A stretch of 39,394 nt of DNA from an uncultured Prevotella sp. (GTDB taxonomy: Bacteria > Bacteroidota > Bacteroidia > Bacteroidales > Bacteroidaceae). Below are positions 24,509 to 33,069 of this stretch, piece by piece (the first letter of the stretch is position 1; each line of letters opens with the position of its first letter). The position numbers and the translations under genes were made by a program. The notes beneath the pieces are model-generated. The model searched no databases. It was not told where the DNA came from and saw only the letters and a program-made list of their open reading frames with translations. Where the stretch lies: NCBI GenBank assembly GCA_947302435.1, contig CAMYVQ010000023.1:1-39394 (forward strand). Direction: 5' to 3'.

Positions 24509-25531
24509 GTGAAAAAGAACAGCATTTTTCACTCCATCAGCAATTTCCTGTTCAGCAAGGCTAACAGGGAATTTCTGATTTTTTTGTTTTTTTGTGCCGT
24601 TGCGAGCATCTTCTGGCTCCTCATGACACTCAATGAGAACTACGAACAGGAGATTCGCATCCCCGTACACTATACCGATGTTCCCAAATCGGTTGTGATG
24701 ACTTCCGCAGAGACCGACACCATCCGTGTCACCGTGAGCGACAAGGGCATCACCCTGCTCTCCTACCTGTATGGCGACATGTTGAAGGACATCACGATCG
24801 ACTTCAAAAGCCATACGCACAGCAACGGTATCGGCGAAGTGTCGTCGGGCGAACTGTCGAAGAAGGTCAACGGCATACTGGCTGCCTCCTCGAAATTGGT
24901 GAGCATCAAACCCGAACGCCTTACTTTCTATTATAACTATGGTGACAACAAGCGCGTGCCGGTGCAATACAGAGGAACGGTCAATCCCGAAGATCCCTAC
25001 TATCTTTCGGAAGTCGCCTATTCGCCAGACAGTGTCATTGTCTTTGCCTCGCGCCAGAAGCTCGACAGCATCAATCTCATCTATACCGAATTGCTCAATT
25101 ACACCGACTTCCGCGACTCGCTGAACGTCAAGGCACGACTACAGAAGATTGCCGGTGTGAAGACGATGCCCGACGAAGTGTCCATACGGTTCATAAGCGA
25201 CGTGCTCTCCGAGTTGAGCATCAGCGACATCCCCATCGTGGGCATCAACATGCCCGAAGGGAAGATTCTGCGCACCTTCCCGGCCAAAGTCAGCGTAAAG
25301 TTCGTAGCAGGCATCAAGACCTATCAGGCATTGTCAAAGGCCGACTTTCGGGTAGTGGCCGACTACAACGAGATTGTCAACAACCCCTCGCCCAAGTGCA
25401 ATATCAAACTGGAAGAGTCGCCTTCTGGAATCTCCAAAGTCGCACTCAGTGTCAATCAGGTAGACTACCTTATTGAAGAGCAGCTCACAGAAGGACAAAC
25501 CGAAGGACAAACCGAAAAACAGGAGCCATGA
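24509..25531 (+). CDS. YbbR-domain membrane protein (CdaR-like)
   Basis: A 340-residue protein with one N-terminal membrane anchor (FLIFLFFCAVASIFWLLMTL, about 22-41), followed by YbbR-type beta repeats facing the periplasm. The start is a GTG at 24509; no ATG fits better. In Firmicutes, YbbR/CdaR proteins regulate the cyclic-di-AMP synthase CdaA; here the family is linked to coaE and yajC instead, and no cdaA gene is adjacent. The last residues contain a small tandem duplication (EGQTEGQT), encoded by two exact 12-bp units at 25490-25513. The stop overlaps the coaE start (ATGA). Confidence 0.85.
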   Translation: MKKNSIFHSISNFLFSKANREFLIFLFFCAVASIFWLLMTLNENYEQEIRIPVHYTDVPKSVVMTSAETDTIRVTVSDKGITLLSYLYGDMLKDITIDFKSHTHSNGIGEVSSGELSKKVNGILAASSKLVSIKPERLTFYYNYGDNKRVPVQYRGTVNPEDPYYLSEVAYSPDSVIVFASRQKLDSINLIYTELLNYTDFRDSLNVKARLQKIAGVKTMPDEVSIRFISDVLSELSISDIPIVGINMPEGKILRTFPAKVSVKFVAGIKTYQALSKADFRVVADYNEIVNNPSPKCNIKLEESPSGISKVALSVNQVDYLIEEQLTEGQTEGQTEKQEP

Positions 25532-26094
25532 AAATCGGTATTACAGGCGGCATTGGCAGCGGCAAGAGCCATGTGTGCCGACTTCTCGAAAAGCATGGCA
25601 TCACGGTCTACGACTGTGACAGTGCCGCCAAAAGGCTGATGCGCCAGTCGCCCCAGCTGCGAGAACAGCTCACTGCGCTCGTCGGTCCCGACACCTACGA
25701 TGCGGAGGGAATGCTCAACAAGGCCGCCATGGCCCGTTTCCTACTGCTCTCCGAGGCCAATGCACGGGCTATCGATGCCATTGTCCATCCAGCCGTATTC
25801 AGCGACTTTGAGGAGAGCGGCCTGCAATGGATGGAGAGTGCCATCCTCTACGAATCGGGCATCAACCGCTTGGTGGATCGCGTCGTGGTGGTCACCGCCC
25901 CCGAGGAAGTGCGCATTGCCCGTGTCATGAAGCGCGACGGCATCAGCAGCGAGAAGGCCCGCGAATGGATGGCGCGCCAATGGCCACAGGAAGAAGTGCG
26001 CCGCCGTGCCGACTACGAGATTGTCAACGACGGCATCCAACCGCTTGAGCCGCAAATCAACGGCATCATGAAATCGTTACAAATCATACTATAA
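25528..26094 (+). CDS. coaE: Dephospho-CoA kinase
   Basis: Last step of coenzyme A synthesis: phosphorylation of dephospho-CoA at the 3'-hydroxyl. 188 residues. P-loop GGIGSGKS at 7-14, DCDSAAKRLM and the CoA-binding region near AIVHPAVFSDF, then ILYESGINRLVDRVVVVTAPEEVRIARVMKRDG. Overlaps the ybbR stop by four bases, indicating translational coupling. Confidence 0.97.
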   Translation: MKIGITGGIGSGKSHVCRLLEKHGITVYDCDSAAKRLMRQSPQLREQLTALVGPDTYDAEGMLNKAAMARFLLLSEANARAIDAIVHPAVFSDFEESGLQWMESAILYESGINRLVDRVVVVTAPEEVRIARVMKRDGISSEKAREWMARQWPQEEVRRRADYEIVNDGIQPLEPQINGIMKSLQIIL

Positions 26095-26112
26095 TAAAAA
26101 TAAAAGAACAAA

Positions 26113-26559
26113 ATGCAACAAACCATTTTAGCCATTGCCGGCAAGCCCGGCCTCTACAAACTCGTTTCACGCGCCAAAAACAGCCTCATTGTCGAAGCCC
26201 TCGACAGCACCCATCGCCGTCAGCCGGCTTTCGGCACCGACCGCATCACGTCGCTGGCCGACATCGCCATGTTCACCGACGATGAGGACATCGCGCTCAT
26301 GAACGTGCTCGACAACATCAAGACATTGGAAAAGGGCCAGAAGGCCAGCATCGACCCGAAGAAAGCCAGCGGCGACGAACTCCGCGAATACTTTGCAAAG
26401 GTGTTGCCTAACTTCGACCGCGACCGCGTACACAACAGCGATATCAAGAAGCTCATCCAGTGGTATAATATCCTCACCGAAAACGGCATCACTGACTTCA
26501 AGGAGGAGCTGAAGCCTACCGAAGGCGACAATATCGACGACCGTGACACCCAAGCATGA
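26113..26559 (+). CDS. DUF5606 protein
   Basis: A 148-residue Bacteroidota protein of unknown function, usually found next to coaE. The N-terminal half (AIAGKPGLYKLVSRAKNSLIVEALD) is compact and beta-rich. A helical segment follows (ELREYFAKVLPNFDRDRVHNSDIKKLIQWYNIL), and the tail is acidic. It begins 18 nt after coaE and overlaps the lacI-type start by four bases. Confidence 0.9.
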   Translation: MQQTILAIAGKPGLYKLVSRAKNSLIVEALDSTHRRQPAFGTDRITSLADIAMFTDDEDIALMNVLDNIKTLEKGQKASIDPKKASGDELREYFAKVLPNFDRDRVHNSDIKKLIQWYNILTENGITDFKEELKPTEGDNIDDRDTQA

Positions 26560-27590
26560 AGCCCACATCTCTTAAAGACATTGCCGCAAGGCTCGGACTG
26601 AGTGTCGCCACGGTGTCGCGTGCGCTGCAGGACAATCCGGCCATTAGCCAGCAGACACGACAGCTGGTGATGCAGACGGCAAGGGAGATGAACTACTCGA
26701 AGAACTTCATTGCCAACTCACTGCGCAGCGGACAGCTGCCAGTCATTGGTGTCATCGTTCCTCACGGCGTAACCCTCTTCTACTCTTCTGTGCTCGACGG
26801 TATCGAGCAAGAAGCCAGTGAAGCGGGTTATGCCGTCATTAATATGAACTCGCACGAGAGTTTTGAGCGCGAACGCCGTAATGTGGAGAACCTGCAACGG
26901 CTCCATGTGGCCGGCATCATTGCCAGCGTGACGCAAGAGACCAACACTTTCGAGCATTTTGCCAAGCTCATCGACGACCACATTCCCGTGGTCTTCGTCG
27001 CTCGCGACATACCGGAAAACCCGTTCCCCTCTCCATCCGCCTACCACTTTTCCAGTGTCACTGCCGACAGCGTGGAAGCCGCCCACCGTGCCACACGCCA
27101 TCTCATTGAGCAGGGCTGCCGGCGCATTGCCATCCTCTGCGGCCCTTCCCGACTGAAAATGGTACAGGAACGCAAGCACGGCTATATAGAGGCTCTCCAC
27201 GACAATCGTCTGTTGGTGCGCCCCGAATACGTAGCCTATAGCGACATCGACATGGCCTCTGCCATCGATGCCACCAACGCCCTCCTCGACTTGCCCGAAC
27301 GCCCCGATGCCATCATTGCCCTCAACGACACGTTGCTTTTCGCTGCCGTGAAAGCCGTAAAGCTCAGTGGCTTACGCATCCCCGACGATGTCGCCCTCAT
27401 CGGTTTCAGCGACGTGGAATATGTTGAGGATGTCACTCCAACCCTCTCCACCATTGAAGACCAAAGCCACCTGATGGGCCAGACGGCCTGCCAATTGCTT
27501 CTCGACCATATCCGAGGCCAGCAACTGCCCATCCACCGCATCATCCCCACCATTCAGAAAATCAGGGAAAGCAGCCGGAAAAACAGCTAA
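26556..27590 (+). CDS. LacI-family transcriptional regulator
   Basis: A sugar- or metabolite-responsive DNA-binding regulator of 344 residues. The helix-turn-helix is at the N terminus (LKDIAARLGLSVATVSRALQDNPAIS), followed by the hinge and a periplasmic-binding-protein-like effector domain (from LPVIGVIVPHGVTLFYSSVLDGIEQEA). It is translationally coupled to the DUF5606 gene at the end of a housekeeping operon, an unusual place for a LacI protein; no sugar catabolic genes adjoin it. Its stop (27588-27590) overlaps the stop of the convergent transglutaminase-like gene (27587-27589). The target is unknown; nothing links it clearly to rhaD or the GH43 gene. Confidence 0.93.
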   Translation: MKPTSLKDIAARLGLSVATVSRALQDNPAISQQTRQLVMQTAREMNYSKNFIANSLRSGQLPVIGVIVPHGVTLFYSSVLDGIEQEASEAGYAVINMNSHESFERERRNVENLQRLHVAGIIASVTQETNTFEHFAKLIDDHIPVVFVARDIPENPFPSPSAYHFSSVTADSVEAAHRATRHLIEQGCRRIAILCGPSRLKMVQERKHGYIEALHDNRLLVRPEYVAYSDIDMASAIDATNALLDLPERPDAIIALNDTLLFAAVKAVKLSGLRIPDDVALIGFSDVEYVEDVTPTLSTIEDQSHLMGQTACQLLLDHIRGQQLPIHRIIPTIQKIRESSRKNS

Positions 27591-29395
27591 GGAGCAGCCA
27601 GCAGAATCACTTTTGCTGTTTCATTGTTCATTTTGGGCATTGTCTGACCTACACGGGCATTGATATAGGTAGGATCACATACAACAAAACGTTTTCCATC
27701 AAGTATAATATAGTCGCCAAAAACATTATCCGAGAAAGCCACGGCCATTGCCAAATGTCCAGGATAATAAACCAAAATAGTAGGTAGACCTAACAAATCA
27801 CGTACCAGCCGTGACAAGAGAATGCTTCTGTCTTCACAGTCTGCATAAGGATAGTACAGCGTTTCGTCAGCAAAGAAAGCGCGGTCATGCCCCCACACCT
27901 TATCATCCAATTTGTATTCAAAAGCCGTCTGCACCCAGTTCAACAACCGCTCCATCGCTTCCAGTTCACTAAGTCCACTTAACTTCTCCCGAAAAGTGGG
28001 TAGCAAACTCTCAGTGATGGCTGGTTCCAAAGCCAAATTGGCATAAATGGCCCATCGGCTCAAATCGTTATCATTTACCTTTGAAGACGGATAGTCATTG
28101 TAAAAAGCCAGCAGGTTCTTGTTTACACTCACCCCCAATTCCAATTCATAAGCATCTGATTTTAACGTCCGTTCATCAGACCGGTCTTCTGCTAACATAG
28201 GAGTCTGAGAAATCCAAAGTGACAGATAATTTTCTTTTGGATAGGCTGCTTCACATATCCTCATGCTGTTAGCTTTACTACTATAAGGATAGAAGCAATC
28301 TCCACCAACATTATAATAAGAATGACTGAAAATAGTATGACGAGACGCATACAGCATAACCAATTGATCACCTGCTACGCCCAAGCGCATTTTATAGCCA
28401 GACTGCTGATAAATAAACGCCATTAGCAAAGTCGCCTCATTTGGAGTTGAGAAGCATGCTTTTGAGAAAGCATCAAGCATCTTCAAATAAGCCCAGTCGC
28501 AAAGTTGGTGGCGGATGCGCAGCTCCAGACAGTCACGAATGGTATTATTAAAATCATTGCTTTGCAGGCGTTCAAAGACATCTGCCACAGTAGACTCACT
28601 GAGATTCTTCAGTTCAAATTGTTCTTTACCGGTAAACCTTACACGCAAAGATGTCCCATAAAGTTCAAATTCCACGTATTCCCCTTCTTCCTCTTCCTGT
28701 TCCTTGATAGGGGATGAAGGAACAGGCTGAACAGATACAACTGGTATGAAAAGTAGCTGATTATCTGTTATTACAGGATTGCTCTGCGGTGTTTCCTGCA
28801 TATTGTTTTCTGGGGCTATTTCAGGTTCCACTTGGTCTTCTTTGGGAAGTGGCTGTGCAGGACTGGCCTCGAATGTCTGCCATGCCTTACGCATAAAAGC
28901 TGCATATTCACGAATGGCTTGCTGACGGAACTGTTCATATTGAGCCGTAGCCTGCTGACGGAAAGCGGAGAATTCTTCTGCAGCCCCCTGCTTCTTGACG
29001 GCCACTTCACGGGTCACCGTTGCTGGATCGCTATGGCGTTTGGCGGTCATTTCGCCTTTGCCCTTTACACGAGCTCTCATGTAAGCCAAATACTGCTCCG
29101 TAAGTTGCATCACAGAGTTTTGGCGGTCTTTCAGCATTTCGCCCAAGACTCCACGACCTGGAACTTTTAGCAAGTACTTCTTTTTTCCTTGCTCATCCAA
29201 TAATTCCACCTGTGCTTTATATGAGAGATTCAGGGTACTCTGAGGTGTCAGGGTCTGGCGTAATTTCAATTCCCCCTTTTCTCCATTTTTCTCCTCACAG
29301 ATAACTTTACCCGTAATACTTGTCACCACGTATCGCTGGGCATGCACCATCAACACGACAATGGACAATCCGAATATGAGTATCGACTTTTTCAT
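27587..29395 (-). CDS. Exported FecR-like / transglutaminase-like protein (last gene of the caspase-CHASE2 operon)
   Basis: 602 residues. Signal peptide 1-19 (MKKSILIFGLSIVVLMVHA). Residues about 20-85 have the pattern of a FecR-like beta-sandwich (VVTSITGKVICEEKNGEKGELKLRQTLTPQSTLNLS). A heptad-like helical region, with FRQQATAQYEQFRQQAIREYAAFMRKAWQTF near 145-175, leads to a proline/glutamate linker. The C-terminal domain resembles a transglutaminase-like cysteine protease with a complete candidate triad: Cys520 (YADCEDRS), His547 (PGHLAM) and Asp574 (VCDPTY). It may act as a protease, amidase or cross-linking enzyme in the periplasm; which cannot be told from sequence. It starts 12 nt after the CHASE2 gene. 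Its stop overlaps that of the lacI-type gene. Confidence 0.82.
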   Translation of the reverse strand: MKKSILIFGLSIVVLMVHAQRYVVTSITGKVICEEKNGEKGELKLRQTLTPQSTLNLSYKAQVELLDEQGKKKYLLKVPGRGVLGEMLKDRQNSVMQLTEQYLAYMRARVKGKGEMTAKRHSDPATVTREVAVKKQGAAEEFSAFRQQATAQYEQFRQQAIREYAAFMRKAWQTFEASPAQPLPKEDQVEPEIAPENNMQETPQSNPVITDNQLLFIPVVSVQPVPSSPIKEQEEEEGEYVEFELYGTSLRVRFTGKEQFELKNLSESTVADVFERLQSNDFNNTIRDCLELRIRHQLCDWAYLKMLDAFSKACFSTPNEATLLMAFIYQQSGYKMRLGVAGDQLVMLYASRHTIFSHSYYNVGGDCFYPYSSKANSMRICEAAYPKENYLSLWISQTPMLAEDRSDERTLKSDAYELELGVSVNKNLLAFYNDYPSSKVNDNDLSRWAIYANLALEPAITESLLPTFREKLSGLSELEAMERLLNWVQTAFEYKLDDKVWGHDRAFFADETLYYPYADCEDRSILLSRLVRDLLGLPTILVYYPGHLAMAVAFSDNVFGDYIILDGKRFVVCDPTYINARVGQTMPKMNNETAKVILLAAP

Positions 29396-29407
29396 CGTGA
29401 TAAAAAC

Positions 29408-30565
29408 TTAAAATGCCGTGAATCCGCCAAAGCAACGTCGAATAGTTAGACCATAGAACTCGCCAGCACCTCCAAGGAAGGGGATTGCCGCCATCGTCCA
29501 ACCCAAATTGAAGCTGATGTTTGTCTCCACAAACAACAGGAATGCGCCAAATGCCAAAAAGCCCGTCCACACAAACAAGAGGAAACCAATGACAAAAGTT
29601 GTGGTCAGGAGGAATCTGACCCATTCATTCTTCCGAGCCTTAGCCCACTCGATATAATTCACACGTCCCAAGTAGGTCAGGAAGACCAAGATGAACGACA
29701 ACACAGCTGTCATCCCTGTATTTAAATGGCGTACTTCAGTCTGTTCTAACAGTGTCTGAATACTATAGGCCAACAACTCCACCCCCGACATGGCTCCAAG
29801 TGGCGTGTAATGCGTGTCACCCAATTCATTTATAGCACCGAACAATACAATCTGGTCTTCTATCAGATCACGATAATAAGCTACAGAGTCTGGTGAAATC
29901 TTACGGAACACAGTAGGCCTGAAGTTGATATTCACCACCTTACTATTCGAGGTGACCAGCTTCCCGTCCGAATAAGACTGAGCCACTTTATAAGAAAACG
30001 AACTTTGTTCCTCCCCACAATACAGTGTTTTCAGCGACAAATTACGTTTAACACCTCCATACAGAGAACGCTCCAAATTTGTAAATCCCTCATTTACTGG
30101 AACCATATCAGAGAAGAAGGAATGTATTGCACTTTCATAACCAATAGAATCATTATTGTAGTCAGTAAGCCGATATGAGAAAACAGCATTCGTGCATTTT
30201 TCCACAAGCGACATCAAGCGCATGTCAGCCATCGTGTCGGGTTTTAACCCTTCAAAAACGATATCGACACCCAGTGTCTTAGGATGCATTGACTCTATTT
30301 CCTCAATTACATCTGCAATGTCAGCACGACTGTGGAGTTCCGTCATATCAACAATTGTGATGACTCTACTGGTGTCAACTCTCCCATGATCATTGAGCAC
30401 ATAGTAATAAATGTCGGTCAATGAAAAATCTTTCATGGTTTGAGCGACAGGATTCATGAACGACATGTTAAAAGCGATTGCAGCCATGATGGTCATAGCT
30501 GCAAAAGCAAAAAGTACGATACAAAAATCCTTCAACAGTTTGTGAACGTAATGCTTTATTTTCAT
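29408..30565 (-). CDS. CHASE2 sensor protein without an output domain
   Basis: 385 residues. A membrane helix at about 13-36, a CHASE2 extracytoplasmic sensor domain over about 45-280, then three or four membrane helices (about 284-375) and only a short basic tail. CHASE2 hallmarks are ITIVDMTELHSRADIADVIEEIESMHPKTLGVDIVFEG and IVLFGAINELGDTHYTPLGAMSGVELLAYSIQTLL. In known CHASE2 proteins the C-terminal membrane helices lead into a cytoplasmic kinase, cyclase or similar output domain; here there is none, so signalling would have to pass through partner proteins, plausibly those of the same operon. It is 17 nt after the caspase gene and 12 nt before the transglutaminase-like gene. Ligand unknown. 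Confidence 0.88.
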   Translation of the reverse strand: MKIKHYVHKLLKDFCIVLFAFAAMTIMAAIAFNMSFMNPVAQTMKDFSLTDIYYYVLNDHGRVDTSRVITIVDMTELHSRADIADVIEEIESMHPKTLGVDIVFEGLKPDTMADMRLMSLVEKCTNAVFSYRLTDYNNDSIGYESAIHSFFSDMVPVNEGFTNLERSLYGGVKRNLSLKTLYCGEEQSSFSYKVAQSYSDGKLVTSNSKVVNINFRPTVFRKISPDSVAYYRDLIEDQIVLFGAINELGDTHYTPLGAMSGVELLAYSIQTLLEQTEVRHLNTGMTAVLSFILVFLTYLGRVNYIEWAKARKNEWVRFLLTTTFVIGFLLFVWTGFLAFGAFLLFVETNISFNLGWTMAAIPFLGGAGEFYGLTIRRCFGGFTAF

Positions 30566-30582
30566 ATTCTGCTAAAAGAGTG

Positions 30583-32103
30583 TCAAAACCGCATTCTCCT
30601 CCAACTTTCCGAAACGCTTTCAGACGGGTTTGTTACTGGTGTCTGCTTTTTGCGCATTTTCAACTCCATGGCTTTCTTCGAGACATTCCGGTTCAGGTTG
30701 TCTGAAAGAGTTCCAAATTCCACACTACCATAACTGTCATGAAGCTCTTTCAACAGATAATAAGTAAACAAGCCATGGCCCTCATCAGAAAATCCTTGTG
30801 CAGTTTCATTTCCTTGGGCAGCAGAAAACACAACGACAGAACCGTCACTGAGTTCTGCTTCTTCTGCCTCAAGTTCCACCTCACGAAGTCCTTCCGAAAC
30901 GCCCTCATTATCACGGTTCACGCCACTAAAGCAGGCATCCAAGAACACGGAGGTTTGATTAAAGGCCAATTCGCCAAGTTTCTTATAGAATTCCTCAAGT
31001 GCAATGCCACGTTGGGGGTTTGTTCCACGCACATCGGTTGGCAGAATGTATGCCTTGTTCTTATTTTTCACATCAGGAACACCATGTCCTGCATAATATA
31101 CAATCAGCTTTTTGTTCTCCCGTTCTGGAATATTTGCCACCCAATCCTCCAATTCCTCTTCCAAAATCATCTGCTTGGTTGCATCTTCAGAAACATGGAT
31201 ATTCTCCAAAGGAATTCCTAAGGTCTTTTTGCAATACTCCGAAAACACGCGAGCATCATGGATAGCGTATGGAACATTAGACACAAAACGGTAGTTCTGA
31301 TTGCCAATGATTAACGCATACGTGTCATTACGAGCAAATCCTACGGAAGGAATATCCTCATCCAAATCAGAAGTCGGATAATCATAGTTTGCAGACTGAG
31401 AATCTTGGTTTTGACCGATACACTTCTCTACAGACGGCCGTGCAAAACCGTACTCTGTGCAATTACCCATATTTACGTATGAAGGCAGACTACGGATTTC
31501 TCTGTCATATAAAGCATGACGAACCTTTCCGTCAATATTAACCTCAGTCGCAAAAACATAATGGCCAAGATTTACTGTCGGGCTTAATTCAATAGACTGT
31601 AAATTTGTACATGACACAAAGGCCTGATTGTCTACCTTACATTTATCTGGAATCTTGACAGAAAGGATCTGGCCGCAATTTGCAAAGGCAATAGTTCCAA
31701 TGTTACGTAACTCAACAGGCAATGAGATGTTACGCAGTCGGACACAATTGTAGAATGCGCCCCATCCGATTTTACGCATACTTGTGCTTTCGAAGACCAC
31801 TTCCTGCAAATTGGAACAGTTGGCAAACGCACACGATCCTATTTGACTAATGTTTTTTCCTATTTGTACTTTTCTTATATTCAGTTTTTTCTTCACCCAA
31901 GGGGCTTTTTTCTTATTCAAGTCATAATCGTCAATATGTGGCGTAACCCCAACTTTATCTCCAGCCATAATGGTTAGTAGGTACCCGTCGAAAATCCATT
32001 TGGTGTTAGGACCGCATGTACCTTCAATATTTGATACTGACTGGGCATTCAGTTCTGACAAAAAAAGAACTGACATTATAATGGTAAAAAATACTTTTTT
32101 CAT
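30583..32103 (-). CDS. Exported caspase-like protease (peptidase C14) with BspA-type leucine-rich repeats
   Basis: 506 residues. Signal peptide 1-20 (MKKVFFTIIMSVLFLSELNA). Residues about 28-200 are BspA-type leucine-rich repeats (IGSCAFANCSNLQEVVFES, IGWGAFYNCVRLRNISLP, IGTIAFANCGQILSVKIP), opened by a CGPNTKWIFDGYLLTI cap. After a linker the caspase fold runs from about 260: NDTYALIIGNQNY, then His340 in VYYAGHG and Cys391 in FLDACFSG form the catalytic dyad, with VVFSAAQGNETAQGFSDEGHGLFTYYLLKEL beyond. All catalytic parts look intact. Bacterial caspase homologues are usually cytoplasmic, so a signal peptide and recognition repeats point to extracellular or periplasmic action. Neighbours: 12 nt from the barrel gene, 17 nt from the CHASE2 gene. 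Confidence 0.92.
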   Translation of the reverse strand: MKKVFFTIIMSVLFLSELNAQSVSNIEGTCGPNTKWIFDGYLLTIMAGDKVGVTPHIDDYDLNKKKAPWVKKKLNIRKVQIGKNISQIGSCAFANCSNLQEVVFESTSMRKIGWGAFYNCVRLRNISLPVELRNIGTIAFANCGQILSVKIPDKCKVDNQAFVSCTNLQSIELSPTVNLGHYVFATEVNIDGKVRHALYDREIRSLPSYVNMGNCTEYGFARPSVEKCIGQNQDSQSANYDYPTSDLDEDIPSVGFARNDTYALIIGNQNYRFVSNVPYAIHDARVFSEYCKKTLGIPLENIHVSEDATKQMILEEELEDWVANIPERENKKLIVYYAGHGVPDVKNKNKAYILPTDVRGTNPQRGIALEEFYKKLGELAFNQTSVFLDACFSGVNRDNEGVSEGLREVELEAEEAELSDGSVVVFSAAQGNETAQGFSDEGHGLFTYYLLKELHDSYGSVEFGTLSDNLNRNVSKKAMELKMRKKQTPVTNPSESVSESWRRMRF

Positions 32104-32115
32104 AATACTAAATAA

Positions 32116-33039
32116 TTACATTCTGAATTGAATAAACACACGATTGCGAGAAACAGAGAATTTATCTTCTTTACTACCAAAGTCACTTGATGAAAGTGGC
32201 TTGTATTTTAGCTTCGAACTGAGATGCTCATAACCGAAACCTATACCTTTCCATGTTATGGAAAAACCAATACTCGACATCATGCCATGCCCCCATCCAC
32301 CTTTCTGGTTATCTTTCAGCTGTTTATGTCTTTTACCGTCATCAGTAGAATTGTTTGTGTCCTGGTTTTTGTCAGCCGAATCATCATCCAGAATAAGGAA
32401 AGCTGAAGCATGATATCCAATATGATAGTATAAATTCACTTTTAAATAGTGTAACTGTTGTATGTCTAAATAGTTAAACGGGCAAACAGTTATCGAGGGA
32501 CCTAAAGACATACCAAAACCGAGCTCATATTTTTTCAGATTCCATGGCATGAAATAATGGCCCTCATCGTCACTTTGAAGACTACTGTCATACGCAAAAT
32601 CGCCTTTGCTTTCTTTTTCAAAATAATTGACAGTGGCATCAATCCACGTATAGTCACAATAGAACTGCACTATATTGGCAATTGGATTGGGGTGCAGTCG
32701 ATAGCTTCGGCCAGACTGGAATGAGACACCCCATTTACTGGAAAACTTCGTAAGTTCATCGTTGCCTAAACCTGAACGAATCTCACCGTCAGGAGTAAAT
32801 TTTGTTGTACAGAAAGAGAGATTGTTGTAAGACTTACGTGACCACACATCCGTAAAATGGTTTTCAGCCATGTTATGGGCCGTCACTTGTTGTTGCTCAT
32901 TGATAATGTCTTGTATTGACACTACCTCCGTCGAGTCTTCGTTCCAGTCAATGTTGCTATATTGTTCTTCATTTTGCGCATGTACCGCTACAACGAAAGA
33001 ACTGGCAACCAAAAAAGTGATTGTTTTTTTCATTCTCAT
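32116..33039 (-). CDS. Probable outer-membrane beta-barrel protein of the caspase-CHASE2 operon
   Basis: 307 residues; no named family recognised. Signal peptide ends near VVAVHAQ (about 22). After an acidic N-terminal stretch (NEEQYSNIDWNEDSTEVVSIQDII), the sequence alternates polar and hydrophobic residues with frequent aromatic residues (YRLHPNPIANIVQFYCDYTWIDATVNYF; YELGFGMSLGPSITVCPF; LKVNLYYHIGYHASAF), as in small barrel proteins. A hydrophilic, Asp/Lys/Asn-rich loop (about 226-248) looks surface exposed. The C terminus, SRNRVFIQFRM, resembles a final strand. The start may be either ATG at 33039 or the one two codons later. A role as outer-membrane anchor or exit for partner proteins is inference. 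Confidence 0.65.
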   Translation of the reverse strand: MRMKKTITFLVASSFVVAVHAQNEEQYSNIDWNEDSTEVVSIQDIINEQQQVTAHNMAENHFTDVWSRKSYNNLSFCTTKFTPDGEIRSGLGNDELTKFSSKWGVSFQSGRSYRLHPNPIANIVQFYCDYTWIDATVNYFEKESKGDFAYDSSLQSDDEGHYFMPWNLKKYELGFGMSLGPSITVCPFNYLDIQQLHYLKVNLYYHIGYHASAFLILDDDSADKNQDTNNSTDDGKRHKQLKDNQKGGWGHGMMSSIGFSITWKGIGFGYEHLSSKLKYKPLSSSDFGSKEDKFSVSRNRVFIQFRM

Positions 33040-33069
33040 AGAAAAATAATTATTGGTTTATACTAATCA

